A stretch of DNA of 64,000 nt from DATEKX01 sp963726785 (GCA_963726785.1 CAVSDJ010000001.1:564942-628941), one strand, 5' to 3'. Counted from the first letter of the stretch, positions 18,461-27,723 are shown. The notes: generated by a model not told the origin, from the sequence alone. Translations and numbers: made by a program.

Positions 18461-20761
18461 ATGAAAAATCACGCTACTCGCCCTCGCCGAGCCTCAGTGC
18501 TGGCTGCAACTTTAACACTCTTGTTTGCCGCAAGCCTTGCTTCTGCTCACCCGCTCGGTAATTTCACGATCAATCATTTCGCTCGCATCGAAGTCGGATC
18601 AGACCGCATTGCTATTCATTACGTCATTGACATGGCCGAGATACCTGCTTTTCAGGAATTGCAGAAAATCAAAGCGAGCGGCGATTCCGAACCGTCCGTC
18701 GAACAGCTTAAAGCATACGCGGAGCAGGCAGCAGCGAAATTGGTCGAAGGCATACTGCTCGAAGTAGACGGCTCGCAAGTCCCGCTGAATATCCGTTCAA
18801 CGCTCGCGACAACTCCGCCCGGCGCGGGCGGGCTTCCTACCCTGCGAATAGAATGCGATTTCGCCGGAAGCTTCGATGCAAGCACTGCCACGCATCGCGT
18901 GCGGTTCGAGGACATCAACTACCGCGACCGATTGGGCTGGCGCGAAATAGTTGCTGTCCCTGCCGTGGGAATGAGCATCTTTGACAGCACAGCCTATGGC
19001 AATGGATTGACCGACGCTCTCAAAGCTTATCCCGAAGACTCGTTGTCTGCCCCGCTCGATGAGCGAATCGCAGAGTTATCATTTGCCATAGGCGCTACTC
19101 CCGCAAATACTACTGCTTTAATAACGCGAGATGGTCGCGTTGCGGTTCAATCTCGTGATCGCTTCGCAGAGTTGATCTCAGTGTCTGAGCTTACGCCGAT
19201 GGTCGCGTTGTTCGGATTGCTCATCGCCGCCGCGCTTGGAGCAGTGCATGCGCTCTCGCCCGGACACGGCAAGACGGTCGTAGGCGCTTATCTGGTCGGT
19301 TCACGCGGCACTGCGCGACACGCTGCATTTCTAGGGCTGACCGTGACCATCACGCACACGCTCGGCGTGTTCGCGCTTGGGTTTGTGACGCTCTTCGCAT
19401 CACAGTACGTGGTGCCTGAAAGATTGTTTCCGATCCTCAGTCTGATATCAGGCGGCATCGTTTTGACAATCGGATTGAGCCTCTGCCTTCGTCGCCTGCG
19501 GGCCGCGCTCGCTCATTCGAATCACACGCACGAGCATTCGCATCATCATTCGCACGACGGCCCTTCGCATCATCACCACTCGCATGGTGATCACACGCAC
19601 GATCACACACATGATGCGTCGCTGGTACACTCGCACGGAGGACAAACGCATTCGCACCTGCCGCCGGGGACAGACGGCTCTCGCATAATGTGGCGCAGCC
19701 TTCTTGCGCTAGGCGTATCGGGCGGCTTGCTGCCTTGTCCTTCCGCGCTCGTCGTGCTGCTGTCTGCAATATCGCTTCATCGCGTAGGCTATGGCCTGAT
19801 TCTTGTGGTTGCGTTCAGCCTCGGACTTTCTGCAACGCTGACAGCCGTTGGATTGATGTTCGTTTATGCAGGGCGTTTGATGAAGCGGCCTCTCGGCAAT
19901 GGCCGACTCGTGCGAGTATTGCCCGTAGCAAGCGCGTTCGTTATTGCGTGCGCGGGAGCGGTAATTTGCTATGAAGCAATCGTAAGCGCAGGCTGGAATC
20001 TGACCGGAATATTCGGCCTGTTCACAAATTCGGTTTCACAGGGCGGCACTATGACTACAGCGTCAGTCCTGACGTTCGGCCTCGTCTTCGGTTTGAAGCA
20101 CGCAGTGGAAGCCGATCATCTGGCTGCGGTGTCAACGATAGTTAGCCAGAGAAAGAGCATTCTAAGCTCATCTCTCGTTGGCGGGTTGTGGGGCATAGGT
20201 CACACCATATCGCTGTTAATTGCAGGCGTAGCTGTTTTGGTGCTGCACGTGAAGATCGGCGAAAGGACTGCGCTGGCGTTGGAATTTTGCGTAGCTTTGA
20301 TGCTCATAGCTCTAGGCGCGAACGCGCTGCGCAAAATACTTCGCGGCGGAAAGCTGCACCTTCATTCACACCATCACGGCGAGCACGCGCATCTTCACCC
20401 TCACATACACGAGCAGTCTGTTGAAGAGTCAGAGCGCACGCATCATGGTTTGCGTCTTAACGCGCGCCCGATTCTCATAGGAATGGTGCATGGACTTGCA
20501 GGCAGCGCTGCGCTGATGTTGCTTGTTCTCTCGACAGTCTCTTCGCCTGGTGTTGGGCTTTTATTCATCGCAGTGTTCGGCATCGGCTCAATAGGAGGAA
20601 TGTTGATGATGAGCGCGCTCGTCAGCCTGCCGCTGCATTTCACTGCCAATCGGTTCAACAAAACGCACAGGGTCGTTCAGGTGGTTGCGGCAATATTCAG
20701 TCTGGGGCTAGGCGTGATGATGGTTTACGAGATTGGATTTTTAGAAGGGCTGTTCGGTTAA
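18461..20761 (+). CDS. Double nickel/cobalt transporter: NicO (RcnA-like) fused to UreH/NiCoT-like domain
   Basis: Inner-membrane protein of 766 residues. A signal peptide ends LASA-HPLGN. A periplasmic domain (~30-240) follows, then a NicO/RcnA-type membrane domain with AVHALSPGHGKTVV near 262-274 and a long His-rich cytoplasmic loop (~350-400). From ~535 a second transporter begins (MTTASVLTFGLVFGLKHAVEADHLAAVST), carrying the HAxxADH motif of nickel/cobalt permeases and a second His-rich loop (~630-650). Each half matches a protein usually found alone. The fusion could be real, or the result of one lost stop or indel near 20050. Metal specificity and direction are not readable. Confidence 0.82.
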   Translation: MKNHATRPRRASVLAATLTLLFAASLASAHPLGNFTINHFARIEVGSDRIAIHYVIDMAEIPAFQELQKIKASGDSEPSVEQLKAYAEQAAAKLVEGILLEVDGSQVPLNIRSTLATTPPGAGGLPTLRIECDFAGSFDASTATHRVRFEDINYRDRLGWREIVAVPAVGMSIFDSTAYGNGLTDALKAYPEDSLSAPLDERIAELSFAIGATPANTTALITRDGRVAVQSRDRFAELISVSELTPMVALFGLLIAAALGAVHALSPGHGKTVVGAYLVGSRGTARHAAFLGLTVTITHTLGVFALGFVTLFASQYVVPERLFPILSLISGGIVLTIGLSLCLRRLRAALAHSNHTHEHSHHHSHDGPSHHHHSHGDHTHDHTHDASLVHSHGGQTHSHLPPGTDGSRIMWRSLLALGVSGGLLPCPSALVVLLSAISLHRVGYGLILVVAFSLGLSATLTAVGLMFVYAGRLMKRPLGNGRLVRVLPVASAFVIACAGAVICYEAIVSAGWNLTGIFGLFTNSVSQGGTMTTASVLTFGLVFGLKHAVEADHLAAVSTIVSQRKSILSSSLVGGLWGIGHTISLLIAGVAVLVLHVKIGERTALALEFCVALMLIALGANALRKILRGGKLHLHSHHHGEHAHLHPHIHEQSVEESERTHHGLRLNARPILIGMVHGLAGSAALMLLVLSTVSSPGVGLLFIAVFGIGSIGGMLMMSALVSLPLHFTANRFNKTHRVVQVVAAIFSLGLGVMMVYEIGFLEGLFG

Positions 20762-20784
20762 TCTGCTGCTATTGGAATCTCTTT

Positions 20785-20879
20785 ACCGCAGAGGGCGCAG
20801 GATGGCCGATGATGTGCTTCGCACGCGGCGGATACGTAGAGATTATTATCATCTGCGTATCCTCTGCGCCCTCTGCGGT
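20785..20879. repeat. Long palindrome between convergent genes
   Basis: Arms ACCGCAGAGGGCGCAG (20785-20800) and its exact complement (20864-20879) enclose a second complementary pair (GGATACG / CGTATCC). The hairpin sits between the convergent transporter and methyltransferase genes. It can act as a bidirectional terminator, but its length suggests a dispersed repeat. Confidence 0.6.
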
Positions 20880-20931
20880 GAATTGACTCTATTTTTCAGA
20901 AAACCGAATAGCCCTGGCAGCTTCTTCGAGT

Positions 20932-21612
20932 CTAATCTTGAATCCTGTTCCAGATTATGGAGTATCTCCAAAACAGATGCTTTTTCACTTCAACTCCGGG
21001 AAGTATGCTTGCGCTGATCTCGCGCACTTCGGTCAATGTTAGATACGAATCAGTCTTTGCGTGCTCGGCCCAGGCTCGGCGTATTTCGTAAGGCTCTCTG
21101 AGTTTGCCGGTTTTGATAAACCTTAAAGCAATGTTTGTTGGAAACGCCACGACGCTCGTGAAAACATCTGACAATCTTTCTATGCGAAACAGGTCGAGGC
21201 CGATAAACGTGCCGCCCACTTTCAATATCTTTTTTATCTTTCGCATCATTATCTCTGCGGGCAGATGATGCAGCGTTGCAATAGAGACAATGCAATCAAA
21301 CTCTTCGTCAGGGAATTCTCGCGTGGTTGCATCAGCCACTTCAAAATTGATGTTTGGATATTGCTTTGAGCGTTCTTTTGCAATTCTGATCATTTGCGGA
21401 GACAGGTCGAGCGCAACAACTCGCTCTGACCGCTCGGCTAAGAGGCGAGAAAATCCGCCCATACCGCACCCGATTTCAAGCGCCGTCTTGCAACCCGACG
21501 GAACCCTTTTCATCAGGTAATTATGATAATGATTGTTATGATCCCAGCTTTCATCTGAGAGCAGTGCAATTCGATCAAAATCTGTCTGGACTGTTTGTCT
21601 TGTTTGACTCAC
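20932..21612 (-). CDS. Class I SAM-dependent methyltransferase
   Basis: Soluble 226-residue enzyme. The Rossmann motifs are clear: ALEIGCGMGGFSRLLAE (motif I), VVALDLSPQMI (II), DCIVSIATLHHLPAE (IV) and LKVGGTFIGLD (post-IV). The substrate is unknown. The fold is that of small-molecule methyltransferases. The GTG at 21612 is the start used. It is the last gene of a minus-strand run with a GNAT acetyltransferase, a CYTH-like protein and an SbcD-like nuclease. Confidence 0.8.
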   Translation of the reverse strand: MSQTRQTVQTDFDRIALLSDESWDHNNHYHNYLMKRVPSGCKTALEIGCGMGGFSRLLAERSERVVALDLSPQMIRIAKERSKQYPNINFEVADATTREFPDEEFDCIVSIATLHHLPAEIMMRKIKKILKVGGTFIGLDLFRIERLSDVFTSVVAFPTNIALRFIKTGKLREPYEIRRAWAEHAKTDSYLTLTEVREISASILPGVEVKKHLFWRYSIIWNRIQD

Positions 21613-21631
21613 TACTCATTTCCAGTGGCGC

Positions 21632-22111
21632 TCAAGCGGTTCTATCTATCAGATCAACGACGAGCAGCGGCAGCGCTCGCGGCTGGCCTTCGAGTTCGGA
21701 TACGAATTCTCCGATTCGTCGCGCGCCCATTCGTTTGTAAAAGCCTTCCGCGTTCGGGTCGGATTCTATATTCATCGAAGATGCGCCCAGGCTTGCTGCT
21801 ACTTTAATCGCGTGATCGAACAACCGCTTTCCAACTCCGCTGCCCATGTAAGCCGGGTCAACCCACATATGCTCCAGTTGAACTTTGCCGTCTGACAATA
21901 TTAAGCCATAAAAGCCTGCAACTTCGCTTTCGACCTTTGCTATGTAAACTTCATTATTAGCGATGAACTCAGTTGTGATTGTGAGAGCGTCTTTCCAAAT
22001 CTCCATCCATCGCTCTGGATAGCCCCAGTGCTTTTTTGCTGCGAACGTGATTTGAGTCAGCCTTTCGTGCTGTTCGGGCATGGCTTGTTGAATCGTGATT
22101 TGCATAATCAT
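21632..22111 (-). CDS. GNAT-family N-acetyltransferase
   Basis: Soluble protein of 159 residues. The acetyl-CoA-binding signature is VDPAYMGSGVGKRLFDHA, followed by NIESDPNAEGFYKRMGA, typical of the last strand and helix of the GNAT fold. The substrate is unknown. Several ATGs cluster at the start (22126, 22117, 22111, 22105). The one at 22111 is chosen because a GGGG run lies just upstream. It overlaps the preceding gene by a few bases, implying coupling. Confidence 0.78.
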   Translation of the reverse strand: MIMQITIQQAMPEQHERLTQITFAAKKHWGYPERWMEIWKDALTITTEFIANNEVYIAKVESEVAGFYGLILSDGKVQLEHMWVDPAYMGSGVGKRLFDHAIKVAASLGASSMNIESDPNAEGFYKRMGARRIGEFVSELEGQPRALPLLVVDLIDRTA

Positions 22112-22728
22112 CCCCATCGCCTGCAAGCCTCGACGTAGTTCATTACTTCAAGCTCGTCGCCGGGTTGCAGGCTCTCGATCATCCGCTCTACTACTTCGAG
22201 CTTTTCTGAATTAATAGAGATTGTTTGCACGTGATGTTGTCCGCATACGATATCGGCCATCTCTATCCATCCGCCATCGAACTGGTATTGTGACCTCGTC
22301 TTTTTTATATCAACTCGAATTACGGGCGGAGACGCTGCGGCCAACACGCGCATAGTTTCATCTTCTGTGAATGTGTCGGATCGAAGCGCCGTGTCAGGCA
22401 GCGTTACCTGGAGCAATCGCGCGGCTTCTTTGAGAGTCTCAAAAGAGATAGGAAACGGGTATGTGTATTGCACGCTCTCGCTGTAAAGCTCGATCTGTCC
22501 CGGCTTCGTATCAATCAACAGTTTGAATTTCAAATACAAGCCTGTGAAATACCATCGAAGCTTCACATTTTGATCGCTGAGAGGCGAGATCAGGTAAATA
22601 TCTCTGACTGGAAGATTGCTGATGCCCAGCCTGATTGGATAAGCCTTTACCTTTGCAGCCAGTTCATCCGTGATGCGCCCGAATGCGCGCCACTCCCAAA
22701 TCTTTCCTTCTTCCGGCGCTTTGCTCAT
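22108..22728 (-). CDS. Hypothetical protein, possibly CYTH-like
   Basis: 206 residues with no signal peptide or membrane segment. Alternating charged and hydrophobic strands (LKFKLLID, GQIELYSESVQYTYPFP, VDIKKTRSQYQFDGGWIEMADI) are reminiscent of the CYTH triphosphate-tunnel fold, which uses rows of Glu, Lys and Arg. The canonical ExExK start is not seen; the protein begins with EWRAFG. This is a weak resemblance, not a family assignment. The gene starts 9 bases after the SbcD-like gene ends and overlaps the GNAT gene, so the three are probably co-transcribed. Confidence 0.55.
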   Translation of the reverse strand: MSKAPEEGKIWEWRAFGRITDELAAKVKAYPIRLGISNLPVRDIYLISPLSDQNVKLRWYFTGLYLKFKLLIDTKPGQIELYSESVQYTYPFPISFETLKEAARLLQVTLPDTALRSDTFTEDETMRVLAAASPPVIRVDIKKTRSQYQFDGGWIEMADIVCGQHHVQTISINSEKLEVVERMIESLQPGDELEVMNYVEACRRWG

Positions 22729-22737
22729 TCTGTAATA

Positions 22738-24066
22738 CTAGTCCGCGCCCTCTGCGTAAACGGCTTCTGTTTGCGCGGCTTCCTCTTCGGCAACCGGCGC
22801 AAACAGTCGCTCCTCGATCAGGTTCAGAATCTTTTCAGCCGATTCGCCTTCGAGCGCCATTCGCTTTGCCTCGACTACTATCGCCGCAATTTCCGATGCG
22901 CGGTTGCCGAAACGCGGGTCAGGCTTGATGAGGTCTTCGATCACCCGAAACTCGCGCTCGCCGCGCGGAGCCTCGCGCGCCAGATCAATCGCAACCGCAA
23001 GCTGCTTGGGCACGGTCTTGTTGTTAATAATCAGACCGAGCGGGCGAAGTTCTTCGATGGCCTGTTCCTTCAGTTTGTCCAAACGGAGAAGGGAATTCTT
23101 GAATGCAAGCTGCCCGCGCAAGGTCAATTCAATGATTGGCTTCTGCTCTTCTTGTGTGTCGTCGGCAGTCGAGCATTCTCTTCTGAGCACATCGAATATT
23201 TCAGCGCGAATCTCGTCAGGGTTTTCGCTGCCGCTGATCTTGTGCTCGACGCGATTGAATGGACGCTGAAAGAAATCTTCGCCTGCGAGCAATGTTTCAA
23301 TCTTGATATTGGGGCCGTCCGTTTCTACAAGGAAGGCTCCGCGCGGCGTGCCTGCTTCATCAACGCTGCATGCTTCGAGCGAACCCGGATTGAACGCCCA
23401 GCCTTCGATCTCAAACTGCTTGTGCGTATGCCCCAGCGCCAGGTAATCAACCGCGCCGCGAAGCGTTAATAATTTCGATGTTGGGAGCGCGTGTTGAATC
23501 GGGCGATTGAGCTGTCCCTCGATGTCCGAATGCAGAAGCATTATGTTCGTCGCGTCTTCTCTTCGATTCTCGCGCACTGCTTCGAGCAACACTGGCAGCG
23601 TATTGCTGACGGTCGTGCCGTACCAGTTGGAGCCGAAGATGCGCGCGTCGGCAATGTCTACATACGACCCCGAAGCATTATCTTCGTTCCAGGCGTCGAG
23701 CCTGACCGAGCCGCCCTCGCCCCAAACCGGCTCCAGGAGCTTGATGTATCGCCATTGAGAAAAACTGCGAAGCCAACTGAAACGCGATGTTGATTCGTGC
23801 TGGTCGTGATTGCCTTCGATCACGATCACAGGAATCCGCGCATGCTCAAGCTTTCTGAGCATGGCCATCGCGTGATTTGCCGCCTGCGGGTCTACGTTTC
23901 GACGATCAAAAAGATCGCCCGCTATTATCACGAAGTCCACATTGCGACCGAGCGCGTATTGCTCGATGACCTCTCTCCACGCGCGAAAGAAGTCGGCGGT
24001 TCGGTCGGGCAGATTGTACCGCTTGATGCCGAGATGAACGTCAGCTATGTGAAGAAACCTTGCCAT
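22738..24066 (-). CDS. sbcD: SbcD/Mre11-like DNA repair exonuclease subunit
   Basis: Metallophosphoesterase nuclease of 442 residues. All Mre11-type metal-binding motifs are present: DVHLG, GDLFDRR, GNHDQ, HSD and GHTHK. It normally acts with the SbcC/Rad50 ATPase on hairpins and double-strand ends. No sbcC follows. The next gene is a hypothetical. The C-terminal ~150 residues are acidic and helical, as in the capping region. The ATG at 24066 begins MARFLHIADVH, the usual start; an upstream in-frame ATG at 24108 adds 14 unconserved residues. It is divergent from ruvB. Confidence 0.85.
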   Translation of the reverse strand: MARFLHIADVHLGIKRYNLPDRTADFFRAWREVIEQYALGRNVDFVIIAGDLFDRRNVDPQAANHAMAMLRKLEHARIPVIVIEGNHDQHESTSRFSWLRSFSQWRYIKLLEPVWGEGGSVRLDAWNEDNASGSYVDIADARIFGSNWYGTTVSNTLPVLLEAVRENRREDATNIMLLHSDIEGQLNRPIQHALPTSKLLTLRGAVDYLALGHTHKQFEIEGWAFNPGSLEACSVDEAGTPRGAFLVETDGPNIKIETLLAGEDFFQRPFNRVEHKISGSENPDEIRAEIFDVLRRECSTADDTQEEQKPIIELTLRGQLAFKNSLLRLDKLKEQAIEELRPLGLIINNKTVPKQLAVAIDLAREAPRGEREFRVIEDLIKPDPRFGNRASEIAAIVVEAKRMALEGESAEKILNLIEERLFAPVAEEEAAQTEAVYAEGAD

Positions 24067-24195
24067 AGAGGATTTTATTATCGCAAGAAGATTATAACTG
24101 TGGGCCACAAAATTTGGTAACTCTTTCGCGGCTGACTACTATCTGTGGTAAAATTTCTAACAGAAACCCCTACATCAACATCCGGAGTTTATTCG

Positions 24196-25260
24196 ATGCC
24201 AGACGATAGAATCATCTCTCCCGGCACAGAGGGAGAAGAAGAGCAGCAGTTTGAATTGAGCTTGCGCCCCAAATGGCTGCGCGAGTATATCGGTCAGAAA
24301 AAAGCGAAAGACAACCTCGAAATATTCATCAAGGCTGCTCGCAGGCGAGGCGAAGCGCTTGATCACGTTTTGTTGTATGGCCCTCCGGGCTTGGGCAAAA
24401 CGACTCTCGCGCATATTGCGGCCAACGAGATGGGCAGCGAGATCAAAACAACAGCCGGGCCGGTTATCGAAAAGGCTGGCGATCTGGCTGCGTTATTGAC
24501 GAATCTTTCCGAAGGCGACGTTTTGTTCATTGACGAAATTCATCGCCTGAATCCCGCGATTGAAGAAGTGCTTTACCCGGCGATGGAAGATTATCAACTA
24601 GACATAATCATTGGGCAGGGGCCTTCGGCTCGATCAATAAAACTTGAGCTTCCAAAGTTCACGCTTGTCGGCGCTACTACGCGCGCGGGTCTCATCAGCG
24701 CGCCGCTCAGGGGCCGATTCGGGATACCGCTTCATCTGGATTTCTACCCTGCGGAAGATTTGGAAGTGATAGTGCATCGCTCGGCTGAAATATTAAGCGT
24801 TGCTGTAGAAGAGAGCGGCGCACGCGAAATAGCCCGTCGCTCGCGCGGCACACCGCGAATAGTGAATCGCCTGCTGCGCCGCGTGCGCGACATCGCAGAA
24901 GTGCTTTACGACGGGCGCGTAACGGATGAAGTCGCTGCCGATGCGCTCAATCGCATGGAAGTAGACACTTACGGCCTCGATGAAGTTGACCGCAAGCTGT
25001 TGCTGACCATCATAGATAAATTCGATGGCGGGCCTGTCGGGCTTGGCACTATTTCGGCTTCGATCAGCGAAGAGAAAGATGCAATCGAAGAAATCTACGA
25101 GCCGTACTTGATCCAGATAGGCTTTCTTAATCGAACGCCGCGCGGGCGCATGGCTACGCGGCTTGCTTATGATCACTTCGGCTTCGCGTTCGACACAGGC
25201 GCACGTCAATCGGAACAGACAAGCCTTTTCAATGACAGTAAAGACGAAAGGGCAGAATAG
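24196..25260 (+). CDS. ruvB: Holliday junction branch-migration helicase RuvB
   Basis: Hexameric AAA+ motor acting with RuvA at Holliday junctions. The 354-residue protein has Walker A GPPGLGKT (62-69), Walker B FIDEIH (111-116), sensor I GATTRAG, the arginine-finger region LRGRFGIPLHLDFY, and a C-terminal winged helix (GFLNRTPRGRMAT). The ATG at 24196 is chosen because CCGGAG lies 10 bases upstream and it begins MPDDRIISPG. The longer frame from 24145 adds an unlike segment. It is divergent from the SbcD-like gene. ruvA and ruvC are not nearby. Confidence 0.96.
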   Translation: MPDDRIISPGTEGEEEQQFELSLRPKWLREYIGQKKAKDNLEIFIKAARRRGEALDHVLLYGPPGLGKTTLAHIAANEMGSEIKTTAGPVIEKAGDLAALLTNLSEGDVLFIDEIHRLNPAIEEVLYPAMEDYQLDIIIGQGPSARSIKLELPKFTLVGATTRAGLISAPLRGRFGIPLHLDFYPAEDLEVIVHRSAEILSVAVEESGAREIARRSRGTPRIVNRLLRRVRDIAEVLYDGRVTDEVAADALNRMEVDTYGLDEVDRKLLLTIIDKFDGGPVGLGTISASISEEKDAIEEIYEPYLIQIGFLNRTPRGRMATRLAYDHFGFAFDTGARQSEQTSLFNDSKDERAE

Positions 25261-25261
25261 A

Positions 25262-25344
25262 AGAAACTATGAATGAGGAACGATGAATGATGAATTGAAA
25301 TACTATCTTCGGTTCATCATTCATCGTTCATAGTTCCTCGTTTC
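25262..25344. repeat. Inverted repeat downstream of ruvB
   Basis: AAGAAAC and GAACGATGAATGATGAA on the left pair with GAACGATGAATGATGAA and AAGAAAC read from the other strand on the right, with short internal differences. It may end ruvB transcription. The low-complexity gaatga wording suggests a dispersed repeat. Confidence 0.5.
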
Positions 25345-25563
25345 TTGTGCGAATCCCTCCTCAATATCCAAAGTAATTACAACTTTTTACGACTTGATGA
25401 AGAAATTTGAAACGTTTTTCCTTATCATGCCACTTACCCCGTGAACGCGGTTGATTGCTTGAAGATAGGCGAAGAAAAAAACGAACTTTTGAATCTCCTC
25501 GCCGTTGTTAAGAAAGCAAGAAAGCAGCAATTGTTTTTTTTCTATCAGTGTTTGGAGTCGGCT

Positions 25564-26308
25564 ATGCAAAGGACGAACAAAAAAAATGCTACGTACATGG
25601 GAATGGCTTTCTTGTTCTTGAGCGTCACTATCACGCCACTCTCTTTGAAATCCATAGGCTTGTCGCCGAATCTTACAGCAGGTCTTGACGCCTGGCGTCA
25701 GATTTCCAGCGTGTTCGGAGACAGCCATCAGCCCGTGACCTCGTCGGAACTTTTAGCGTTAAACAGTCTCAACTCCGACGACGCCACGACCGTAGACAGC
25801 AGCAACGGAATCGAGCAGTCTCTGATTGCGGAATTGCAGTCTGAAACAACCGAAAGCTACTATCTTCAATTAAGCACGGTTGAGCTTCAGGCAAAAGAGA
25901 CCGGCAACAGGCAAAAGCGTTGCTCTAAGTCTGCGAATCAGTCGCCGCGCGCAATCAAGCGTGTCGAGATTGCTTCTGTCATCAATCCTGAGATTGAAAT
26001 ACCCACACATGCCAGCGGAGCCTGCGGTTAGGCCCTTAGTGGTCATCAACAAAGCGGATTGGAAGAATTTTGAGAAGCATCTTTCTCGATACAGGTTTGA
26101 TATTGGCGAAGCGATGAGGCTTTTACCAATGAGGGATTTGAAGATGATCAGGATGAAAGGCTTGAGCGTGCCTGTCGCCCCTGTCGCTCCAAGATGTAAT
26201 TCGCGCAAAGCTCCGTCGCCTGAACAGACAAAGGAATTGCAGCAAAGAGCCATGCGCGCTCGCGAGACAGATCAACCTCCTACCGACTCCGAAAATTGTG
26301 AACTGTAG
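25564..26308 (+). CDS. Hypothetical membrane-anchored or secreted protein, frameshifted
   Basis: Not recognised. From the ATG at 25564 the protein starts MQRTNKKNATYMGMAFLFLS, a basic stretch then a hydrophobic helix, so it is probably exported or anchored. A Ser/Thr/Asp/Glu-rich region follows. Near 26000-26030 the first frame ends and a second frame continues with MPAEPAVRPLVVINKADWKNF and a basic, Pro- and Gln-rich tail ending DSENCEL. One indel would join them to about 248 residues. The proper end is marked by the terminator-like hairpin just after 26308. Confidence 0.5.
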
Positions 26309-26320
26309 AGAACTACAAAG

Positions 26321-26344
26321 CGGCTGCCTCGAAAAAGGCAGCCG
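26321..26344 (+). terminator. Rho-independent terminator-like hairpin
   Basis: CGGCTGCCT at 26321-26329 pairs with AGGCAGCCG at 26336-26344 over a six-base loop. It lies 12 bases after the stop codon of the hypothetical gene. A short T run follows a few bases later. Confidence 0.7.
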
Positions 26345-26398
26345 CCACTTTTCACTTCCACTCCCGGACATTCAAACTTAAAGGCCATTTTAGAAAGA

Positions 26399-26549
26399 AG
26401 CTCCGTAGGAGCGACCTGTCTATAGTATCGGCGTTCGTAATATTTCCAGTAGCTCCGTAGGAGCAACCTATCAATCCTGAGGTTGCTCCTACGGAGCTAC
26501 TGGAAACTCTACCAACAGGGGCTATCGACAGGTCGTCCCTAACGGGACT
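26399..26549. repeat. Composite palindromic repeat, copy 2
   Basis: Second copy of the element at 13900-14051, nearly the same length. The outer arms begin AGCTCCGTAGGAGCGACCTG and end ggtcgtccctaacgggact. The inner hairpin is perfect here. Where copy 1 has GCGACC paired with GGTCGC, this copy has GCAACC paired with GGTTGC, a compensatory change that preserves the stem. Confidence 0.8.
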
Positions 26550-26585
26550 TCTAAACATGCTCTAACGCCCCTACACCTTGAAGAC

Positions 26586-27723
26586 TTATCCGAGTTGCTT
26601 ACGAAAACGCCATGCGCTGACTGCGACCAGTAGCACAGCAAATCCGATCAGCATGAGAAAGTTCGGATAGAGTATCTCGATATCTGCGCCTTTAAGCATG
26701 ATGCCGCGCGCAATCGTTGCGAAGTGCCGCACAGGATTGATCATCGTGATCGGCTGTAGGAAATCAGGCATTGCTTCAATCGGCGTCGTCGCTCCTGATA
26801 ATAACGCTATGGGCGGATTGATGAAGAAACTCAGCAACTGTGCTTGCTGTTGCGATTTAGAAAAGGTCGCCAGAAATGTTCCCAACCCTATGCCTGCCAG
26901 CACACAAAGCGCGCCTGCCATATAAAGCAGGATAATGTTGCCTCGCACGGGCAGGCCGAACACCACCCAGCCGACTCCCAGAGCTATCCACACGTCAGCC
27001 GAAAGCAGACAGGAACAACGGAGCCATCTTTGCCGTTATAATCTGCCCAGCAGATGCCGGAGTCATAAGTAACTGCTCGACCGTGCCGACCTCTTTTTCT
27101 TTCACCATCGAGCCTGCCGCCACAAGCGACCCGTTCAGTACCAGAAGAATTCCAAGAACTCCCGTCAGCATGAACCACGAGCTTTTGAGTCCAGGGTTGT
27201 AAAGCAACGCCACGCGAGACGTCAATCCGGCTGCCGTTGCCTGAGAGGCCGGGTCGGCAAGACGTTGGTTTACAGAAGCGATGATGCGCTCGGCATAACC
27301 GGCAGCGATCCCTGCGGTGTTTGAATTGACTGCGTCAAGCAGCAGTTGCACCTTTGCAGTCTCTTGCCTCGCGCGCTGCCTGTCAAAATCAGAAGGAATG
27401 ATTATTCCCGCGTCCAAGTTTCCTGCTTTCAGTTCCCGGCTCAGTTCGTCCGGCGAAGTATAATAACCGGCCACCTGAAACGAAACGCTTTCAGTAAACG
27501 CCGAGATAACATCACGACTGATCGCAGTGCGGCTTTCGTCCAGTACTCCCAGTCGCAGTCCCGTCACTACGGGATTGAGCGAAAAACCGAAGATGATCAG
27601 TTGCACCGTCGGCGGAACTATCAGCGCTGCGATCAATTGACGGTCGCGTTTGATATGTCTCAGCTCTTTCAAGAACAGCGCCCAGATGCGCAGCCCGCGA
27701 ATTTTATTGATAAGTTTTTTCAT
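26586..27723 (-). CDS. ABC-2 type permease, YbhR-like, frameshifted
   Basis: Second membrane subunit of the exporter. A basic N terminus with one helix (MKKLINKIRGLRIWALFLKE), a long periplasmic domain (GFSLNPVVTGLRLGVLDE to TSRVALLYNPGLKSSWF) and five C-terminal helices match the DrrB/YbhR design. The ATG at 27723 overlaps the stop of the first permease as ATGA. Near 27000 the frame shifts from PLFLSA to DVWIALGVGWVVFGLPVRG, explained by one indel. It ends AWRFRKQLG. Translation of one frame runs through this gene and the preceding permease, giving a false 498-residue ORF. Confidence 0.82.

Noticed and set aside
22468..23469. 333-residue plus-strand ORF
   Set aside because: It lies fully antisense to the intact SbcD-like gene, has no ribosome site and gives no recognisable protein.
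13900..26549. CRISPR array as an explanation of the repeated gctccgtaggagcgacct units
   Set aside because: There are only two copies per element, in inverted arrangement, with no regular spacers and no cas genes.
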